Assembly: GCA_963920525.1 (NCBI GenBank)
Contig: OY986437.1
Location: 195,443,511-195,507,510, forward strand
DNA from: Dichetophora obliterata
Lineage: Eukaryota; Arthropoda; Insecta; Diptera; Sciomyzidae
Direction of reading: 5' to 3'
DNA length: 64,000 bases
The notes under the pieces are model-generated. The model worked only from the letters and a program-made list of their open reading frames with translations. It was not told the origin of the DNA and did not search any database. This document shows positions 59,472 to 64,000 of the stretch, piece by piece. The translations under genes were made by a program, and so were the position numbers. The number at the start of each line of letters is the position of its first letter. Within the stretch, counting starts at the first letter, position 1.

Positions 59472-62468
59472 TCAAGTAAGTTCCTGTGGATGCTGATTGC
59501 GCTGCAACACATTGTTTATCTTAAGTTTCAGTGGCGAAAAGTCGATTTTTTTGAAGCGCGGCAGTGAAGCAAACTTCTTAAGACCGCCATCAGTGGCAGC
59601 AGTAGCGAGAACTTGAGTTTCTTGTTTTTTGCTTACGTCAAGCAATTGTTGAGTATTTGCCTGCTGACTTTGCTGCAAGTGATGATGTGCTGTGCTAGTC
59701 GGTGTTACTGCTTGCGGCGATGCTAATTTCGTTGGAGTTGTGCGTGCCATTGTTGCGTATTTGTGCAGCATGGCACTAGCTTTGGTTTGAAAACAGTTTT
59801 CAGCCTCTTCATGTTGCACATCGACGACAACGACGGACGGTATGAGCAGTTCTGGCGTTTGTTTGGAGTCATCAAAGGTAAAGTCTATGCTTTGCAAAGC
59901 AGCGAGTTGCAACAACTCTCGCTGCAGTTTGGCCTGTAAAGCAGCATCAGCATTATTTAGTGAGGTGCTGTCTTTGTTTTTATTATTATTGTTGCTGCTG
60001 TTGTGTTGCGACTTCTTGTTGTGTGCATGCGAAACGCAGTAGACATTCTCGGATATCTTGTGAGCTGCTGTCTTCTTGAGTTTGTTGGATTTACTTTTAG
60101 TTGCTTGACTTTGGCTAGCGGCTTTTTGGCGTTGATCCAGTATTTGCTGCGGTGATGAAATGTAATAATTTTCCTTGCGTTCACGATGTAGTTTAACGTT
60201 TACGAGCTGACGCAGACTTGCGTTAGAGGTGGTTGGTACATCGTTGGGTGTCGTCGTAGCCTTAATTGGGCTGTGACTGCGTCGCCTTTGTTTATTCGAC
60301 TCACAGCTGTTCGGATAGTAGGAAGGAACTTTTTCATCTACGCTGATGATGGATTTACGCGGCGTTTGATAGAAGCCCTCTTCGTCTGTTTCGGTAGAAA
60401 TGGCTGGACTATCAATAGTTGCAACAACGCCTGTGGGTGTGCTTGTGCTCATTTTGGCTGGTGGTGTTGGAGTATCATTAACGGTTGTTGCTACTAGTTC
60501 TTGTGCTGCTTTTACGGTCAATAGATTTTCATACAATGCTGTGGTGACCGTGGAAGAGTTTAGCGAGCCTCCACACATCATGTTTTCATATATAGCGCTT
60601 TCTTCAGCTGCAACGACTACTTCGTTTGTTGGCCCAACACCAGCGACCCATGGCATTAGGTTATGCTCTGTGGAGTTGGAGCAGGAAGGAGTCGCCGATG
60701 AGATTGCCGATGAAGTGGCGGAAGAGCTATAGCAACTACCTGTTGAGTATCCTGATGAAAGCGTCGACTGAATGCATTGTGTGGATGGGGCTAATTGCCC
60801 ACAAATCGCTGGCTGCGCATCACTTGTGGTTGAGATCTTCTTAGCCGCTATAGGAGCCATAATGCAATAGCCAGTCATGTCCTCGCCGAGTATTTTGTTC
60901 TTCTTCTGTGCTGTTTGCAATAAGCTAGCGCCACTTGCGCCCACCAAATTAATTGACGATGTGTTGCATGCGGAAAAATTGAAATTCACCGGAATCTGTT
61001 GTGAAATATTTATGCTCTCATGTGATGCAGTTTTGCAGGTAGGCAACTCTGCGTCGCCACTCTGATCAACGCCTCCCACAATTCGCTGTATAGAAGATTC
61101 ATTCAAGCTTTCGCTGCAGCACAGCTCTTCGCTATGGGCAAAAGAGTTGTTGAACATCATAGCAGCAACGTGATCTTCATTGAAGGTATCGATAAAGTTG
61201 ATTTTTGATAGATCCGGACTGGAGAAGCTATTTCGCTTGGACTCGGCACACATCTGCTGTACAGCAGCAGCATATTTGGTTGACGTCTTCTGACGTTGGC
61301 GCTTTGCTGTAGGAGTAACATGAAGCTCCTCAACATTGCTTACATTTTCATAGACTGCCGTCTCAGCCGGCGATTCGCTTTGCAGCAACTCATCTACACT
61401 GCAGACCACGCTCTCGCTAACACTTTCGGCGCGCTTGGCACGTCCCACTCCACCGAAGATACTGTCCAGCATGTTTTTGTACTTTTTCTTTTTGGCCATA
61501 TCCGATTCAGGATTTGTGTTGGAACGCGGTATTTCACCCAAAAGACCGGATTCCGTTTCAAAGGTATTGATGCGCTTGCGCGGCGGTGGTACTGGTGGTA
61601 CTGGTGGTGGTGAAGCATCAACAACTGCCAAAACCTCTTCGACAATTGCTTTGAAATTGAGCATGGGCATTGGTTTCATCTCCTCATAAATGCCCGAAGC
61701 TATGGATGTGCGCGAGTAGCGCCTGGAGAGTCGAGGCGCTCCTGGCTGTGCATCTTGATCAAAGATCTCCTCGTAAATCTCGGAAACGCGTGTACCTGAC
61801 CAAGATGCGCTGCTATTGGCATCCCGCCAGTTGGGTATTTGTGGCAACGGGCCCAAGGCATTCACTGCTGCAGGAACCTTACCGCAGCTGTAGAGTTTTA
61901 TAATCTAAGCTAGTTTTTCTAAAATTAACATTTCGCAATTAACTCACCTTTCGCTGTTCACACTGTCTCTCACAACGAAACGCCCAGGACCGCGACTGTT
62001 GCGCCGCTGCTCCAGAAACACCTGTCGATGCAACTCCAAGTTCTTTATCGACTTCCTTATCCACTTCATATGTCGCCTACAGCTAGTCTCCGATTCGATA
62101 GCAAAGTAAATATAGCAATCACGTCGATGTTGTTTCCAAAAAAGTCCGTACGAAAAAGGTTTGGTGCGAGATTCTGTTTGCGACACACTAACACCGGGCA
62201 CATTTATTGAAACACTCAGTTGCGGTTCCTCATCCATGACGGCTAAAGCAGGTGACTGTGCCTGCTGCACTTCCTGCTCTGCCTGCTCCACATCTTCGAG
62301 CAACACTGGACTGCACTTTAGTGTTATACGCAAGAAGCTAGGCAGACATTTAATGGCCTCCATCTTGACCAGGCATCTGGTCCACGTTTTGAATTTCAGC
62401 GACTCTGGACGTTTGCCATGTATGTCCAGCTTGGCATCCATATACATTGATATTTCATTGGTCTCCAT
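59472..62468 (-). CDS. adaptor-like protein: PH-like N-terminus and repeated YEE/YEN motifs
   Basis: Two exons on the minus strand: 62468-61948 and 61887-59472, intron 61947-61888 (GTGAGT...CTACAG, 60 nt); 2937 nt, 978 aa. Residues about 1-155 look like a pleckstrin-homology or PTB-type fold: FKTWTRCLVKMEAIKCLPSF near the start, CYIYFAIESETSCRRHMKWI and a closing helix. The rest appears disordered, rich in Ser, Thr, Gln and Asn. SEIYEEIFD (Y about 212), SGIYEEMKP (Y about 241), AVYENVSNV, AIYENMMCG and ALYENLLTV are potential phosphotyrosine sites; Y-x-N is the Grb2/Drk SH2 preference. PPPVPPVPPPRKR (about 270) suits SH3 binding. This argues for a membrane-proximal tyrosine-kinase adaptor like Dok/Gab/IRS proteins. 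I cannot name the orthologue. The open frame is intact. Confidence 0.75.
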
Positions 62469-64000
62469 TTCGAATTTCGTTGGTCGTTTGATGTACTTTA
62501 TTATTTTATTGTAGCAATAAAGATTTTTTTATGAAATATTCATTTTTCTGTTGAGCGAAAATTATTTGCTTGTGTGTGTACAACAACAATAAAAATTGTG
62601 TACTGCTTCACAAGGATACCGTTTCAAGGTTGCACAAGTACGTACTTTCGTACCATTTTGGACACGTTTTTATTCTTCACGTACGAGGTACAACATTTTC
62701 CGTACTAGTACACTTTTATTTTCATCGCTTTTCTGTGTGTTTTTCTCTTTTCTGTGTTTTTTTTTTCTCTGGCCAACTCGTTTTTTTTTGGTTCGCATTA
62801 TAGCGATTTGGCAGCACTTCTAGCATTTGGTTGTTTGTTTACGTATGAAGTGCAAACAAACAAAAAGTGCGAATCATCTGTGGTGCGAATGGTACCAAGG
62901 TACCAATGGTACTCGTACCTATAAGCTTGTATGAAAGTTTCATATAAATCAGAGGGTACTAGTACGTCGGTACTTTTGCTTTATGTTGGTATTCATAACA
63001 ATTTGCCATGGCTTTATTTTTCAGTTTGTTTACAAATAATTCGACAAAAACAAAAGCTTTTGTTGATCCTTCCTTTGTTTTTAGTATAGCTTGGCATTGG
63101 TTGCATTTCACGGTTTCAGTTTTTATTTCTGGTAAGAAAAAACAAAGCCAAACTGAACTTTTATCTTCCTATTTGCTTTTGTGCAAGATGTATCGTTTGT
63201 CCATCCTAGCACCTGAGAAATTTGCTGGAAATAATCTAATTGTGCTATTCTTGTAAACACTTTAGATAAATCACTTCCAAATATCATTCATTTTTGCAAA
63301 AGATATGTTTTGTATCCTTTTACAGCTGAAATCAGTAAACTTTGTTTTGGACAGCAGCAGGGCTGAAAACACTTTATAAGGTGGGCTCAGACGATACTAC
63401 ATGTTGCCAAGCCTGGGTGTACGACTGAATAACTAAAAATTAAGCTTTGCGTCTAAACGATCCCATTTGTTGTTGAACCTCATTAAGCTAAAAAATTTCG
63501 AATGGACAGCAGGTATAGCGTTTTGGCAGCAGTGGTGATAATAAATTAATTATTAGAAGATGAAGATCATTTTTAAAGTTAACTGTTCCTAAACTAAGCT
63601 GCCAAGAGTGGTAGATATATGAAAAAAACTATGCTGCCATGTCGTTTTGTTAATGTTATTAATCAACTAGGGCGAAATAAAAAGGGATGCTATCTCATTG
63701 GGTTTGAGGTTGAAATAATGGTTGCTTTTTGCTTCTGTGGTGTAAAGTATACCACAGTATAAAATTTTTCTAAGCGTATTGTTATTGAAATTTATAATGT
63801 ATTTTAAATTCTGCCTTTCTTCTTATCAAATCTGTTCTGAAATTAATATTATGCATTAATAGACATTTGAAATTGCAAATGGTTGGCATTTAAATTAATG
63901 GAAAACAATCAGCATTTTCTGTGAAACTTTAAGTTCGGTTTTTCTTCTTATCAAATTAATTCTGGAATGAATAAAAGAGGGGTTTCATGTCAGCCAGCAA
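62469..64000. other. 5' flank of the adaptor-like gene, GTAC-rich
   Basis: Presumed promoter region of the minus-strand gene at its near side. Between 62640 and 62980, GTAC-centred words (GTACGTAC, CGTACGAGGTAC, CGTACTAGTACAC, GGTACCAAGGTACC, GGTACTAGTACG) are unusually dense. 63300-64000 has no recognised feature. Confidence 0.4.

Noticed and set aside
59842..62514. Several plus-strand open frames opposite the adaptor-like gene
   Set aside because: Antisense shadows of the codon pattern of the minus-strand exons.

Overview
The window is nuclear DNA of a higher fly (Diptera). It has short GT-AG introns, insect gustatory receptors whose last exon encodes the usual C-terminal block, a clear orthologue of Drosophila Dpit47, and very AT-rich spacers full of small inverted-repeat transposons, Tc1-type relics and non-LTR retrotransposons. 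A tephritid-like fly is my best guess, but the species cannot be fixed from the sequence alone.

Layout. 1-7.9 kb: spacer with one three-exon C2H2-type gene of unknown function (2129-3326), short tandem repeats and a MITE. 7.9-13.1 kb: a 5.17 kb palindrome with two arms of about 2 kb. 17.8-19.5 kb (minus) and 27.3-28.5 kb (plus): two related gustatory receptor genes in divergent orientation, each 391 codons. The first is split in exon 1 by a PIF/Harbinger-like MITE; the second is intact. Between them lie a tandem repeat, a 511 bp MITE and a 3.1 kb DNA transposon with long terminal inverted repeats and an almost intact transposase. 29.7-33.0 kb: nested fold-back elements. 33.7-38.6 kb: two decayed non-LTR retrotransposons, each interrupted by a different MITE. 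39.5-40.9 kb: a third, more distant gustatory receptor. 41.4-43.7 kb: a degenerate 20-mer-like repeat followed by about 1.6 kb of CCATAA hexamer. 46.6-48.1 kb: Dpit47, six exons, intact. 48.4-59.2 kb: gene-poor, AT-rich, with Tc1 relics and three copies of one small MITE family. 59.5-62.5 kb (minus): a two-exon adaptor-like gene with a PH-like N-terminus and repeated YEE/YEN tyrosine motifs.

The host genes fall into three unrelated roles: taste reception (three Gr genes), Hsp90 co-chaperone (Dpit47) and probable tyrosine-kinase adaptor. They do not form a pathway. What ties the window together is transposon activity. In at least three places the pre-insertion reading frame can be recovered exactly by removing the MITE and one copy of its target duplication, which dates those insertions after the host sequence. 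Exon models were made by hand from splice sites and reading-frame continuity, and none is supported by transcripts here.
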